This document shows positions 40,902 to 50,816 of a DNA stretch of 64,000 nucleotides, one piece after another (position 1 is the stretch's first letter; every line of letters starts with the position of its first letter). A program made the translations under genes and the position numbers. This DNA comes from Chitinophaga parva (GTDB lineage: Bacteria > Bacteroidota > Bacteroidia > Chitinophagales > Chitinophagaceae), in contig NZ_QCYK01000001.1 of assembly GCF_003071345.1 (NCBI RefSeq), positions 1,240,001 through 1,304,000 on the forward strand, in the 5' to 3' direction. A model generated the notes under the pieces. That model searched no databases and was not told the origin of the DNA. It worked only from the letters and a program-made list of their open reading frames with translations.

Positions 40902-42353
40902 ATGGCGTTTGTGAAAGACAACGATCGCCTGCGCTTGCAACACCTGGCCTGGAGGGCCGGGTTTGGCGAAACGATGCCCGTTATCACAGACTGGCAGAAC
41001 AAGCGCCGCAATGAGCTGGTCAACAAAATAGTAATGGGCCCCGCAAAAGCGCCCCTGGAGCCCCTGTATGTGATCCATGATACCGATATGCCGGATTACA
41101 GCCGCAACAAGGACATGAGCACCGACCAGCGCAAGGAAATAAGGCAGATGAATGAACAGGCTATCCGCGACCTCAACGTATCCTGGATGCTGGAAATGAT
41201 AGGCAGCCCCAACGCACTCCGGGAAAAAATGGCCCTGTTCTGGCACGGCCACTTTGCCTGCCGCACCCAGAATGTCTTCTTCAACCAGCAGCTGCTGCAG
41301 GTGATCCGTGAAAATGCCCTTGGCAATTTTGCAGACCTGCTCACCGCCGTGTCAAAAAGTGCGGCCATGCTGCAGTTTCTCAATAACCAGCAGAACCGGA
41401 AGCAACACCCTAACGAGAACTTTGCACGCGAGGTGATGGAACTGTTTACCATGGGCCGCGGCCACTACTCGGAACAGGATGTGAAAGAAGCCGCCAGGGC
41501 CTTTACCGGCTGGGGCTTTGACGACACGGGTACCTTTGTATTCCGGAAAAACGCGCATGATGAAGGCCGTAAAACCGTGCTGGGAAAGACCGGCAATTTT
41601 GATGGGGATGATGTGCTGAAAATACTTTGCGAACAGGAACAGACCGCCCGCTTCATTACCCGGAAAATATACGCCTACTTTGTAAATGATCAGGTGGATG
41701 AAGACCAGGTAAACAAACTGGCGCATAAGTTTTACACCAGCAGTTACGATATCCATGGGCTGATGCAGCATATCTTCACCAGCGACTTTTTCTATGACAA
41801 TGCCAATGTGGGCAACCGCATCAAATCGCCGGTGGAACTGCTGGTGGGCATACGCCGCACTATCCCCATGCTGTTTGACCAGGAAGAGGTAATGCTGCTG
41901 TTCCAGCGCATCATGGGCCAGTTACTTTTTTATCCGCCCAACGTAGCCGGCTGGCCCGGCGGGCGCGCGTGGATAGACAGTTCCAGCCTGATGTTCCGCA
42001 TGCGGGTACCCCAGGTGATCCTCTACTCGCAAACACTCAGCGTAATGCCCAAGGAGCTGGTGCCGGAAATGGGAGAAGGGCAGCACTATAAAGCAACACT
42101 GGCCATCAATGATTTCCTGAAACGCCAGTATGCTAAAAAGATCAATGCCCGCATCAACTGGGAGCCTTACCTGTCGGCCCTTTCCGCCATCCCGCGGGAA
42201 TCACTGGCTCCCGCCATTGCCCAGCATCTTTTAGGCGCTAACAACCTGCCGTCCGCCCTGCTGGACAAATACGCAGACGCTGCCACCCGTGAGTCCTACA
42301 TCAAAACAGTGACCATCGATGTGATGAGCACACCCGAGTACCAGTTGTGCTAG
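40902..42353 (+). CDS. DUF1800 family protein
   Basis: A 483-residue protein matching the DUF1800 family, whose members are paired with DUF1501 proteins in many bacteria; the function is unknown. Recognisable segments are RLQHLAWRAGFGE near the start, MALFWHGHFACR, NENFAREVMELFTMGRGHYSEQDVKEAARAFTGWG (the family core, conserved in pieces) and PPNVAGWPGGRAWID. No clear signal peptide is visible from this start, which is unusual if it works with a Tat-exported partner. The DUF1501 gene follows after 33 bases. Confidence 0.88.
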   Translation: MAFVKDNDRLRLQHLAWRAGFGETMPVITDWQNKRRNELVNKIVMGPAKAPLEPLYVIHDTDMPDYSRNKDMSTDQRKEIRQMNEQAIRDLNVSWMLEMIGSPNALREKMALFWHGHFACRTQNVFFNQQLLQVIRENALGNFADLLTAVSKSAAMLQFLNNQQNRKQHPNENFAREVMELFTMGRGHYSEQDVKEAARAFTGWGFDDTGTFVFRKNAHDEGRKTVLGKTGNFDGDDVLKILCEQEQTARFITRKIYAYFVNDQVDEDQVNKLAHKFYTSSYDIHGLMQHIFTSDFFYDNANVGNRIKSPVELLVGIRRTIPMLFDQEEVMLLFQRIMGQLLFYPPNVAGWPGGRAWIDSSSLMFRMRVPQVILYSQTLSVMPKELVPEMGEGQHYKATLAINDFLKRQYAKKINARINWEPYLSALSAIPRESLAPAIAQHLLGANNLPSALLDKYADAATRESYIKTVTIDVMSTPEYQLC

Positions 42354-42386
42354 GAGGTGTGTTATGTACCCTGACAATCTTTAACT

Positions 42387-43589
42387 ATGCTGATCCTTAA
42401 CAGAAGACGCTTCCTCCAGTTAGGCTCCCTGGCCTCCGCTGCCACGCTGATGCCGCAATTCCTGAAAGCACTGGAACGCAGGCCCCTGGCGGGTGCGGGC
42501 AATAAGGTGCTGGTGGTGGTACAGCTTTCGGGGGGCAATGACGGGCTCAATACCATCATTCCTTACCGCAATGATATTTACTACCGCCTGCGCCCTTCGC
42601 TGAGCATCAAAAGGGAAGATGCCCTGTCGCTCACGGATGAAGAAGGCATACACCCCGCATTGAGATCATTGAAAGCATTGTATGATAACGGGGACATGGC
42701 ATTGCTGCAAAATGTAGGCTATCCCAATCCCGACCGCTCCCACTTCCGTTCCATGGATATCTGGCAAACTGCCAGCAGCAGCAGTGATAGCTGGAGCAAT
42801 GGCTGGATAGGCCGTTACCTGGATGCACAGTGCAATGGCTGTGATCATCCCACGCAGGCGCTGGAAATGGATGATACCCTGAGCCTTGCCCTGAAAGGCG
42901 CCAGCAACAATGGGTTGGCCTTTACAGATCCTAACCGTCTTATGGGTACCAGCAATGATCCTTTCTTCAAAGCGCTGCAGGCGCAGCATCACACCGAAGA
43001 CGGGCACCACAACGTGGAGTACCTCTATAAGACCATGGGCGAAACCATTTCCAGTGCTTCCTATATTTCACAGCAATTCAAAACCTACCAAAGCAAGGCG
43101 GCCTATCCCAATACGGAACTGGGCAAGCATATGCGCACCATTGCAAACCTGGTGATGAGTGATATCAATACGAAAGTGTATTACGTATCGCATGGGAGCT
43201 TTGATACGCACGTGGGCCAGCAGGGCCAGCAGCAGCGGCTTTTCGGGCAGCTGGACGATGCGCTGGATGTTTTTGTGCAGGACCTGAAAGCAAACAACCG
43301 TTTCCAGGATGTAGTGATCATGACCTTCTCCGAATTTGGCCGGCGGGTAGCGCAGAACGCCAGTGGTGGCACGGATCATGGCACGGCCAATAACATGTTC
43401 CTGATCAGCGGGGCGCTGCGGCAAAAAGGCCTGCTCAATCCCGGCCCCGACCTGGTGAACCTGCTGGAAGGAGACCTGCAATACCAAGTGGATTTCAAAA
43501 GCGTGTATGCCACCTTGCTGAACAAGTGGCTGGGGGCGGACGATCGGGCGATCTTACAACAACAATATCCTCACCTGGATTTTGTATAA
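42387..43589 (+). CDS. DUF1501 family protein with Tat signal
   Basis: A 400-residue alkaline-phosphatase-superfamily-like protein (DUF1501, sulfatase-related). It begins with a twin-arginine signal (NRRRFLQLGSLASAATL), so it is likely exported folded. The start of the domain (VLVVVQLSGGNDGLNTIIPY) is typical, and DHGTANNMFLISGAL contains the conserved His. It is the second gene of the DUF1800-DUF1501 pair. The substrate is unknown; proposed roles in the family include polysaccharide or surface-protein processing. It converges with the lipoprotein gene at 43593 (3-base gap). Confidence 0.88.
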   Translation: MLILNRRRFLQLGSLASAATLMPQFLKALERRPLAGAGNKVLVVVQLSGGNDGLNTIIPYRNDIYYRLRPSLSIKREDALSLTDEEGIHPALRSLKALYDNGDMALLQNVGYPNPDRSHFRSMDIWQTASSSSDSWSNGWIGRYLDAQCNGCDHPTQALEMDDTLSLALKGASNNGLAFTDPNRLMGTSNDPFFKALQAQHHTEDGHHNVEYLYKTMGETISSASYISQQFKTYQSKAAYPNTELGKHMRTIANLVMSDINTKVYYVSHGSFDTHVGQQGQQQRLFGQLDDALDVFVQDLKANNRFQDVVIMTFSEFGRRVAQNASGGTDHGTANNMFLISGALRQKGLLNPGPDLVNLLEGDLQYQVDFKSVYATLLNKWLGADDRAILQQQYPHLDFV

Positions 43590-43592
43590 CGC

Positions 43593-44090
43593 TTAGTTGG
43601 ATTTGCTGAAGTTGGTGCGGAATGCGCCATTGGAAACAGTGTGGATCTCGCCGGTAACATCGTTGACCAGCGTGGCGGTGAAGGTGCCCTGTACGGTGCT
43701 GTCCTGCACACTGATAATATTGAGGGTAAACTGGCCCTGGTCTACATTGGCCTCCATCACATTGGCATTCACATCCAGCATGGTAAGGCTGTTGTTTGAC
43801 ATGGCGGAGGTGTAAACACCGGTGTGCAGCGCACCGGTAGTGGAAGTAATGGAAAAGGTGAAATACAGTTTATTGTAGCTGAAGCCACTCACCACCAGGG
43901 TGGGGAAGCCGGTGGGATTGTCTGTGCTCTGGTCTGAAAAAGTTACCACGCCTTTGGGGTCTTCCCCGATCTCATAGCCATCATCCAGCTTCATGCTCAC
44001 AAACTTGCGACGCTGGTTGTCGTCATCATTTTTGCTACAGGAAGCAAGCAGGGTTGTTGATAGCGCTAAAAGCAGTAGCAGTTTTTTCAT
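43593..44090 (-). CDS. lipoprotein of unknown function
   Basis: A 165-residue lipoprotein with lipobox LLASC (acylated Cys near residue 18) followed by an acidic linker SKNDDDNQ. The rest looks all-beta, with strand segments such as LYFTFSITSTTGALHTGVY and GQFTLNIISVQDSTVQGTFTA (in part). The end, TGEIHTVSNGAFRTNF, is reminiscent of the DUF6252 group of Bacteroidota lipoproteins. I cannot assign a function. Its 3' end nearly touches the DUF1501 gene. Confidence 0.75.
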   Translation of the reverse strand: MKKLLLLLALSTTLLASCSKNDDDNQRRKFVSMKLDDGYEIGEDPKGVVTFSDQSTDNPTGFPTLVVSGFSYNKLYFTFSITSTTGALHTGVYTSAMSNNSLTMLDVNANVMEANVDQGQFTLNIISVQDSTVQGTFTATLVNDVTGEIHTVSNGAFRTNFSKSN

Positions 44091-44169
44091 CTAGGGAGTA
44101 TTTTTTTCCAGGGGATGGTACTAAGATAGCACAATAACGCAGACCTGTCTGCTAAAATTGTATAAAAAA

Positions 44170-44205
44170 ACACCGGCTGCAAGACAAATGCAGCCGGTGT
44201 TTTTA
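44170..44205 (-). terminator. rho-independent terminator of the OPT transporter gene
   Basis: ACACCGGCTGCA pairs perfectly (12 bp) with TGCAGCCGGTGT; on the minus strand seven T follow. Confidence 0.9.
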
Positions 44206-44222
44206 TAAGTTGGAAGGAAAGA

Positions 44223-46280
44223 TTATTCCTCGATGGTTTCCAGGCTGGCCGCCAGTTTGCGACTGCGCGCTATGCGGTACAGGGTAAAGCCCATGGCCAG
44301 GAAGAACAGGGCGCCCACCACATCGTAAAGGCCTATGCCCAGTCCGTTGGACAGGGATGCTTCCATGTTTAGCTTATCCATCATCTCGCCGGTAGATTTT
44401 CCTACACTCAGGAAGGCTACGATCACACCTGTAATAGCGCCCCCGGCTACAAGGCCGGTCGCAAACAGGTTGCCCTGTCCCAGGTCATCGTCTTCTTTCT
44501 TTTTGCCTTCTTTTTTAGAGAGATAGTTTACAATGCCTTTGATGCCGCCTCCTACCGCGATGGGCAGGGTAGTGGTCAGCGGGAGGTATAAGCCTACGGC
44601 AAAGGACAATGCGTTGAGGCCGCAAAGTTCAATCGTAATGGCAATGAACACGCCGGCTGCAATGAATTGCCAGTCCAGGTTATTCGCCTGGATGCCTTTG
44701 ATCAAAGTGGCCATCAGCGTGGCTTGCGGGCCAGGGAATTTCTCCGTGCCAATGGCATGCGTGATACCACGTGCCAGCATATCCCCGGTGGGGGTATCCA
44801 GTACTTTCACGGTATAACCGATCACGATAGAGGAAACGATAGCGCCGATCAGCAGTGCAATTTGCTGGTAAATCGGCGTTGCGCCTACGATGTAGCCCGT
44901 TTTAAGGTCCTGTGATGTACCGCCAGCATTTGCCGCGGCAATACAGATCATGCCCCCTACTACCAGCACCATGGGCTCGTACACACGGCCGCTCCATCCC
45001 ACGCTGATAAACACCAGGCTGGTGGCCATAATAGTGGCAATGGTCATACCGGAAATAGGGTTATTGGAAGTACCGATCAGGCCTACAATGCGGCTGGACA
45101 CCGTTACGAAGAAGGCTCCGAAGATGATCACCAGTACACCGATGATACCGCGGGTCCACCAGTTGTCGCCGGGGATCAGTGGGATTGCGGACATCAGCAC
45201 CAGTAAGATCAGTACGCCAATGCCTACAAATTTCAGGCTCAGGTCGCGCTCTGTACGGGCTACAGATACGGATTCATCCTTGTCGCGCAGGGATTTTATG
45301 CTCTCACGGAAGGAGGTAATGATGGTGGGAATGGTTTTGAGCAGGGTGATAAAGCCTCCCGCTGCAACAGCGCCCGCGCCGATCTGGCGGATATAAGCGT
45401 TATACACAGCGCCGGAATAATCACTGAAAGTATGGTTCAGCGGGTCCCAGCCGTTGCGGCCGCCGGCAGTATGGATGTCTGCCAGGTAGCCCAGCTTAGA
45501 CAGCTGCGCGGCAATCATGTCTGGCGGTACCAATGTAGCCAGCAGGGGAATAAGTGCGCACCAGGCCAGTACGCCACCCGCCACCAGTACGCCGGAAATG
45601 CGGGGGCCAATGATATAACCCACACCCAGGTATTCCGGGGTTATTTCCGCGCCGATCTTCATGGAAGGGGAGTACTTATTGGTTTGCTTGGCTATCCAAC
45701 TGGGTACTTCTGCAATAATATGGAATACGTGCTGGAAAACGGCATATACCACGGAGAAACCCAGGCCCCAGAAGGCGGTGCGTGCAAAGTTGCCACCTTT
45801 TTCACCGGCTTTCAGCACCGCCGCGCAGGCAGTGCCTTCCGGGTAGGGCAGGTTATCATGCTCCTTCACGATCAGGGATCTGCGCAGGGGCACCATCATC
45901 AGTGTGCCCAGGAAACCGCCCAGGATGGAAAGGGTGAGGATCGTGAGGTAATTAAAATATTTGTCGCCATCGCCGCCGGTAGACAGGAAGAGGAAGCCCG
46001 GCAGGGTAAAGGCCACGCCCCCGGCAATGGTTTCACCGGCGGAACCGGTGGTCTGGATGATGTTATTCTCCAGGATGGTGGTTTTGAAAAAACGCCGGCC
46101 CAGCGTGATAGCAATTACGGCGATAGGGATGGACGCGGAAACGGTGAGGCCCGCTTTCAGGGCCAGGTACACGGTAGAAGCACCGAAGATGATACCAAAC
46201 AAGGCGCCCAGCAGGATGCTCTTGAAGGTAAACTCCTTCATGTTACTCTCCGGCGCCACGAAAGGCTTAAATTCTGCCAT
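44223..46280 (-). CDS. OPT family oligopeptide transporter
   Basis: A 685-residue inner-membrane transporter with about 15 hydrophobic segments. OPT proteins import peptides or metal chelates with protons. Family-like segments are EFTFKSILLGALFGIIFGAST at the start, NLPYPEGTACAAVLKAGE and PISGMTIATIMATSLVF. It lies 82 bases downstream of a POT-family peptide transporter on the same strand, so the pair probably serves peptide uptake. Whether the substrates are peptides or siderophore-like chelates is not determined. A strong terminator follows. Confidence 0.9.
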   Translation of the reverse strand: MAEFKPFVAPESNMKEFTFKSILLGALFGIIFGASTVYLALKAGLTVSASIPIAVIAITLGRRFFKTTILENNIIQTTGSAGETIAGGVAFTLPGFLFLSTGGDGDKYFNYLTILTLSILGGFLGTLMMVPLRRSLIVKEHDNLPYPEGTACAAVLKAGEKGGNFARTAFWGLGFSVVYAVFQHVFHIIAEVPSWIAKQTNKYSPSMKIGAEITPEYLGVGYIIGPRISGVLVAGGVLAWCALIPLLATLVPPDMIAAQLSKLGYLADIHTAGGRNGWDPLNHTFSDYSGAVYNAYIRQIGAGAVAAGGFITLLKTIPTIITSFRESIKSLRDKDESVSVARTERDLSLKFVGIGVLILLVLMSAIPLIPGDNWWTRGIIGVLVIIFGAFFVTVSSRIVGLIGTSNNPISGMTIATIMATSLVFISVGWSGRVYEPMVLVVGGMICIAAANAGGTSQDLKTGYIVGATPIYQQIALLIGAIVSSIVIGYTVKVLDTPTGDMLARGITHAIGTEKFPGPQATLMATLIKGIQANNLDWQFIAAGVFIAITIELCGLNALSFAVGLYLPLTTTLPIAVGGGIKGIVNYLSKKEGKKKEDDDLGQGNLFATGLVAGGAITGVIVAFLSVGKSTGEMMDKLNMEASLSNGLGIGLYDVVGALFFLAMGFTLYRIARSRKLAASLETIEE

Positions 46281-46362
46281 AAGAATAAGAATAGATTAAG
46301 ATTGTAACGACGATATAATGTTGCGGGTTAGCCGGAATAAAAATAGTTAATCCCCCCGAAAT

Positions 46363-48084
46363 TTATCTCACCCCGTGCATCATGCGTTTCAGCAGGAAGG
46401 ACAGGAAGAAAAGCAGTATGGCTGCGCTGCCGGGCAGGATCACAAACACCATGAAAAACTCGTAGAGATTGTGGATCGTAAAGCCTGCAAAGCTGGGATA
46501 GTGGTCGGGGATCTTCAGGTCATGCAGCTGCTGTTTAATGCCGGCTGTAAGGGCCGTAGTACCATCCAGGATGCCCTGGAGGTTGATGTTGGCCTTGGCT
46601 GCATCGTGGTACATCTGCGGCTTGGGCGGCAGCAGGGCACCCAGGGTGCCGGACAATGCATAGCCGGAGGCATTGGAGAGGAAGAACACACCCATGAGCA
46701 GGGAACTGAAACGCTTGGGCGCCAGTTTGGCCACCAGCGACAAGCCAATGGGGGATACCCACAACTCACCAATGGTATGGAACAGGTACATCACGATCAG
46801 CCAGATCACGCCCAGTTTACCATCGCCCAGGCCATTTACTTTCTGCGCGATAATGAAATAGCCCAGGGCCAGGAAACCCAATCCTGCGGCCTGTTTCACG
46901 GGGGAGATGGGCTCCGCTTTCATTTTTTGCAGCCAGCCCCACCACAGGCTGAAAGGAATGGCCAGCACAATTATGAAAATAGAATTGGCATTTTGTACAA
47001 AGCTGGCCGGCATGTTCCAGCCCAGGAAATGACGGTCCGTCTGGTTGGCCGCAATAAACGTCAGGGATGATCCCGCCTGCTCAAAACAAGCCCAGAAAAA
47101 GATCACGAAGAAGGATACGGCGTAGATCACCAGGATACGGTCCCGCTCTACTTTGGTGACGGATTTATCAGAAAGGATCAGCACTGCCAGCGTGATACCG
47201 GATGCATATATAAAAGGATACAGCCAGGATTCAATGGGATCGTCACCGGCCATGAGGAAGTGCAGGCCCAGGTATACGGCGATACCCAGCACCAGGCAGC
47301 CCAGCACGGAGGCGGGCTTAAAATGTGCTTTGTCCGCCTCTTCACCCGCTACGTGCACCTTGTTTTTGTCAAACCGGGGTTTAGTACCCACTGGCCTGCC
47401 ATCTGGCCCTACCACGTATTTATCCTTCATGAACCAGAAGAAAACGGTACCGATGATGATGGCTAAACCGGCTGCCAGGAAGCCCCATTTGAACACACCG
47501 GGGATCTGGTGGTCGTTTGCATCCACATGGTCGCCCAGCAGGGGGCAGATCGCCATGCCCAGCGTGGAGCCCATGTTGATGCCCATATAAAAGATGGTAA
47601 AGGCGCTGTCCATACGGTTGTCCCCTTTCGGGTACAACTGGCCTACCATGGAAGAGATATTAGGTTTAAAGAAACCATTGCCCAGGATCTGTACGCCCAG
47701 GCCTACCCACATGAGCGTGGTAGCAAGGTCCAGGTTGGTAGAGAAAACGCTGCCGCTGAAGAACATGAACAGCTGGCCAATAGCGAGGATAAGGCCGCCC
47801 AGCATGATGCTGTAACGGTTGCCCAGGTAGCGGTCAGAGATATAGCCGCCCAGCATGGGAGTGAGGAAGCAGAGCCCCAGGTATCCACCGTATACGATGG
47901 TAGCGCGGGCATCGCTGAAAGCAAGTGCAGTGGACAGGAACAGGGTAAGCAGGGCGCGCATGCCATAGAAGTTGAATCGCTCCCACATTTCCGTGGAGGA
48001 GAGCACAAACAACCCTTTCGGATGCCATGATTTTTTTGCCGAAGATTCGGTGATGGCCCCTGATTCAGCAACAGTTGATTGCAT
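46363..48084 (-). CDS. POT/PTR2 family peptide MFS transporter
   Basis: A proton-coupled di/tripeptide importer of the major facilitator superfamily with 573 residues, somewhat longer than E. coli DtpA (about 500). The POT motif ExxER is visible as EMWER (E32-R36), followed by FNFYGMRALLTLFLS. NGFFKPNISSMVGQLY and the helix with GYALSGTLGALL are also typical. A hydrophilic loop (about 225-250) separates the halves, and a further insert of about 30 residues sits near the C-terminus. The upstream region (48085-48292) is shared with purD and shows no strong -7 match. Confidence 0.92.
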   Translation of the reverse strand: MQSTVAESGAITESSAKKSWHPKGLFVLSSTEMWERFNFYGMRALLTLFLSTALAFSDARATIVYGGYLGLCFLTPMLGGYISDRYLGNRYSIMLGGLILAIGQLFMFFSGSVFSTNLDLATTLMWVGLGVQILGNGFFKPNISSMVGQLYPKGDNRMDSAFTIFYMGINMGSTLGMAICPLLGDHVDANDHQIPGVFKWGFLAAGLAIIIGTVFFWFMKDKYVVGPDGRPVGTKPRFDKNKVHVAGEEADKAHFKPASVLGCLVLGIAVYLGLHFLMAGDDPIESWLYPFIYASGITLAVLILSDKSVTKVERDRILVIYAVSFFVIFFWACFEQAGSSLTFIAANQTDRHFLGWNMPASFVQNANSIFIIVLAIPFSLWWGWLQKMKAEPISPVKQAAGLGFLALGYFIIAQKVNGLGDGKLGVIWLIVMYLFHTIGELWVSPIGLSLVAKLAPKRFSSLLMGVFFLSNASGYALSGTLGALLPPKPQMYHDAAKANINLQGILDGTTALTAGIKQQLHDLKIPDHYPSFAGFTIHNLYEFFMVFVILPGSAAILLFFLSFLLKRMMHGVR

Positions 48085-48292
48085 AGATCGGTTGGTTTAT
48101 TTAATGTTGTTTTAGTGTAAATTTTGGTACTCCAAACCGGCAAGATAAATAATTCCGGCCTTTTCGATGAAAAAAACGATACTGCCGTTTTTTTAAACGT
48201 TCTTTGCACTCAAATCGTAAAATACGGCCCAAAAAGAGCTATTCCGGCTAATTTTTCCCCGGAAAAGGCAGGGCATTCAGGAATACATAGCT

Positions 48293-49570
48293 ATGAAAAT
48301 ATTATTGCTTGGTAGTGGAGGCCGCGAACACGCGCTGGCCTGGAAAATGGCACAAAGCCCTCTCTGTACTCAACTTTTCATTGCACCGGGCAATGCCGGT
48401 ACGCCACAGTATGGCCAGAATGTGGACATCGCGGTAGCAGATTTTCCCGCGATCCGGGCATTCTGCCTGGAGCATGCCATTGACATGGTGGTGCCTGGCC
48501 CGGAAGAGCCGCTGGTAAAAGGCATCTACGACTTCTTCCTGCAAGACGAACAACTGCAACACATCCCGGTAATGGGCCCCTCGCAATATGGTGCCCAGCT
48601 GGAAGGCAGCAAGGCCTTTGCCAAGCAGTTCATGGGCCGTCATCATATTCCCACTGCATCTTACCGCGAGTTTACCGAAGCTACTTTTGAAGAAGGCATG
48701 GCTTACCTGGCCCAGCATCCCCTGCCCGTAGTGATCAAGGCCGATGGCCTGGCCGCCGGCAAAGGGGTGGTGATAGCCGCCACCACGGCGGAAGCGCAGG
48801 ATGCCTTCCAGCAAATGATCCGTGACGCCAAGTTTGGCGATGCCGGTAAAAAAGTAGTGATAGAGCAGTTCCTCACCGGCATTGAAATGTCTGTGTTTGC
48901 CCTCACGGATGGCAAAAGCTACGTGATCCTGCCTTCTGCCAAGGATTATAAGCGCATTGGCGAAGGCGATACCGGCCTCAATACCGGCGGTATGGGCGCC
49001 GTATCCCCGGTGCCTTTTGCAGATGCCACCTTCATGGAAAAAGTAGAACAACAGGTAGTGAAACCCACAATTGACGGGCTTTCCAAAGAGAACATCGCTT
49101 ACAACGGCTTTGTGTTCTTTGGGCTGATCAAAGTAGGGGACGAGCCTTTTGTGATTGAATATAACTGCCGCATGGGCGACCCTGAAACCGAGGTGGTAAT
49201 GCCACGCCTGCAGAACGACCTGTTGGAACTGTTTAAGGCCGTGGCCAACGGAACCCTTGCGCAGCAAGCCATCCAGGCCGATCCGCGTACAGCCGCCACC
49301 GTTATGCTGGTAGCCGGCGGCTATCCAGGGGACTATGAGAAAGGGAAGGTGATCACCGGCATTCCCGCGGCCACGGCCACACAGCTGGTACTACATGCCG
49401 GTACTAAACAGGTGGGCGCAGACGTTGTGACCAATGGCGGGCGCGTGCTCACGGTAACCACCCTGGCACCGGACCTGGCCTCCGCCCTGGCGGCGTCCAA
49501 GGCAACCGCTGCCCAAATACAATTTGAGGGAAAATATTTCAGAAAAGATATCGGCTTTGAATTTGTATAA
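48293..49570 (+). CDS. purD: phosphoribosylamine-glycine ligase
   Basis: PurD joins phosphoribosylamine and glycine (ATP-dependent) in step two of purine synthesis. The 425-residue protein has the N-domain start KILLLGSGGREHALAWKM, the ATP-grasp domain (VVIKADGLAAGKGVVIA) with the metal-binding VIEYNCRMGDPETEVVMPRL, and the C-terminal domain with GGYPGDYEKGKVI. It is full length. Its stop codon lies inside the predicted promoter of mreB. Confidence 0.96.
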   Translation: MKILLLGSGGREHALAWKMAQSPLCTQLFIAPGNAGTPQYGQNVDIAVADFPAIRAFCLEHAIDMVVPGPEEPLVKGIYDFFLQDEQLQHIPVMGPSQYGAQLEGSKAFAKQFMGRHHIPTASYREFTEATFEEGMAYLAQHPLPVVIKADGLAAGKGVVIAATTAEAQDAFQQMIRDAKFGDAGKKVVIEQFLTGIEMSVFALTDGKSYVILPSAKDYKRIGEGDTGLNTGGMGAVSPVPFADATFMEKVEQQVVKPTIDGLSKENIAYNGFVFFGLIKVGDEPFVIEYNCRMGDPETEVVMPRLQNDLLELFKAVANGTLAQQAIQADPRTAATVMLVAGGYPGDYEKGKVITGIPAATATQLVLHAGTKQVGADVVTNGGRVLTVTTLAPDLASALAASKATAAQIQFEGKYFRKDIGFEFV

Positions 49571-49593
49571 AATTTAATTTTAATATATATTTG
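49562..49593 (+). promoter_or_regulatory. predicted promoter of the mreBCD operon
   Basis: TTTG (49562-49565), a 20-base spacer and TATATTTG (49586-49593) match the Bacteroidota consensus. The purD stop codon lies between the two elements. The start near 49600 gives a leader of about 175 bases before mreB. A second, weaker pair (TTG at 49715, CAATTTTG at 49743) lies closer to the gene. Confidence 0.6.
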
Positions 49594-49776
49594 AAGGGAG
49601 CAGGTATAAAATGCTGGTACAGTTTATGCCTGTGAGGGAAGCATCATCATCCGTGAAAATGCCGGTGCTGACAGCGTTTTAAATCAAAAAAATATTTCGG
49701 GTAACTTAACATTTTTGTTATCGTATATTCGTGAGAATTATCCAATTTTGCATTCAAATTTTTGACCGTATCAACA

Positions 49777-50799
49777 ATGGGCTTTTTTAATTTTTTAACG
49801 CAGGAGATAGCGATCGACTTGGGTACAGCGAATACGCTTATCATTCATAATGACCAGGTGGTGGTGGACGAGCCATCCATCGTGGCCATTGAAAGAGCAG
49901 GGGGCAAAATTGTGGCCGTAGGTAAAAAGGCTATGATGATGCATGAAAAGACACATGAATACCTGCGTACCATCCGCCCGTTGAAAGACGGTGTGATCGC
50001 GGATTTCAACGCAGCTGAAGGCATGCTGCGTGAAATGATCAAGATGGTGTACCCCAAAAAGCCGTTGTTTGCCCCGAGCTGGCGTATGGTGATCTGCATC
50101 CCGTCCAGCATCACGGAAGTAGAGAAACGTGCGGTGCGCGACTCTGCAGAGCAAGCGGGCGCCAAAGAAGTATTCCTGATCCATGAGCCAATGGCAGCCG
50201 CCCTTGGTATCGGTATAGACGTAGAAGAGCCGGTAGGTAATATGATCATTGATATCGGGGGGGGGACCACCGGTATTTCCGTGATCGCCCTGGCCGGTAT
50301 TGTGTGTGACCAGAGTATCCGTATTGCGGGTGATGAGTTCACCGCAGACATCATGGAAGCCCTGCGCCGCTACCACTCCCTGCTCATCGGTGAACGTACC
50401 GCGGAGCAGATCAAGATCCAGGTAGGTTCTGCCCTGAAAGAGCTGGACAACCCGCCTGATGACATTGCGGTGAATGGCCGTGACCTGGTAACCGGTATTC
50501 CCAAGCAGATCCAGGTATCTTACCAGGAAATTGCGGAAGCACTGGATAAATCCATTTTCAAGATTGAAGAGGCCATCCTCAAGGCGCTGGAAACCACGCC
50601 CCCCGAGCTGGCGGCCGATATTTACCGCCGTGGCCTTTACCTTACCGGTGGTGGTGCACTGCTGCGTGGCCTGGACAAACGCCTGTCCCAGAAGATCAAG
50701 CTGCCCGTACATGTAGCAGACGATCCGCTGCGCGCCGTGGTAAGAGGTACCGGCATTGCCCTGAAACACGTGGGTAAATACCCCTTCCTCATGCAATAA
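49777..50799 (+). CDS. mreB: rod shape-determining protein MreB
   Basis: MreB is the bacterial actin that positions the elongasome on the inner membrane. The 340-residue protein begins with an amphipathic/hydrophobic N-terminus (GFFNFLTQEIAIDLGTANTLI), contains the phosphate-1 loop, the phosphate-2 motif (NMIIDIGGGTTGISVIAL) and the adenosine motif (LTGGGALLRGLDKRL). ATG 49777 is the natural start; the TTG 15 bases before is rejected. It opens the shape operon mreB-mreC-mreD-mrdA-rodA. A nested inverted repeat follows directly after its stop. Confidence 0.97.
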   Translation: MGFFNFLTQEIAIDLGTANTLIIHNDQVVVDEPSIVAIERAGGKIVAVGKKAMMMHEKTHEYLRTIRPLKDGVIADFNAAEGMLREMIKMVYPKKPLFAPSWRMVICIPSSITEVEKRAVRDSAEQAGAKEVFLIHEPMAAALGIGIDVEEPVGNMIIDIGGGTTGISVIALAGIVCDQSIRIAGDEFTADIMEALRRYHSLLIGERTAEQIKIQVGSALKELDNPPDDIAVNGRDLVTGIPKQIQVSYQEIAEALDKSIFKIEEAILKALETTPPELAADIYRRGLYLTGGGALLRGLDKRLSQKIKLPVHVADDPLRAVVRGTGIALKHVGKYPFLMQ

Positions 50800-50816
50800 C
50801 AGCTGCACAAGCTCCG

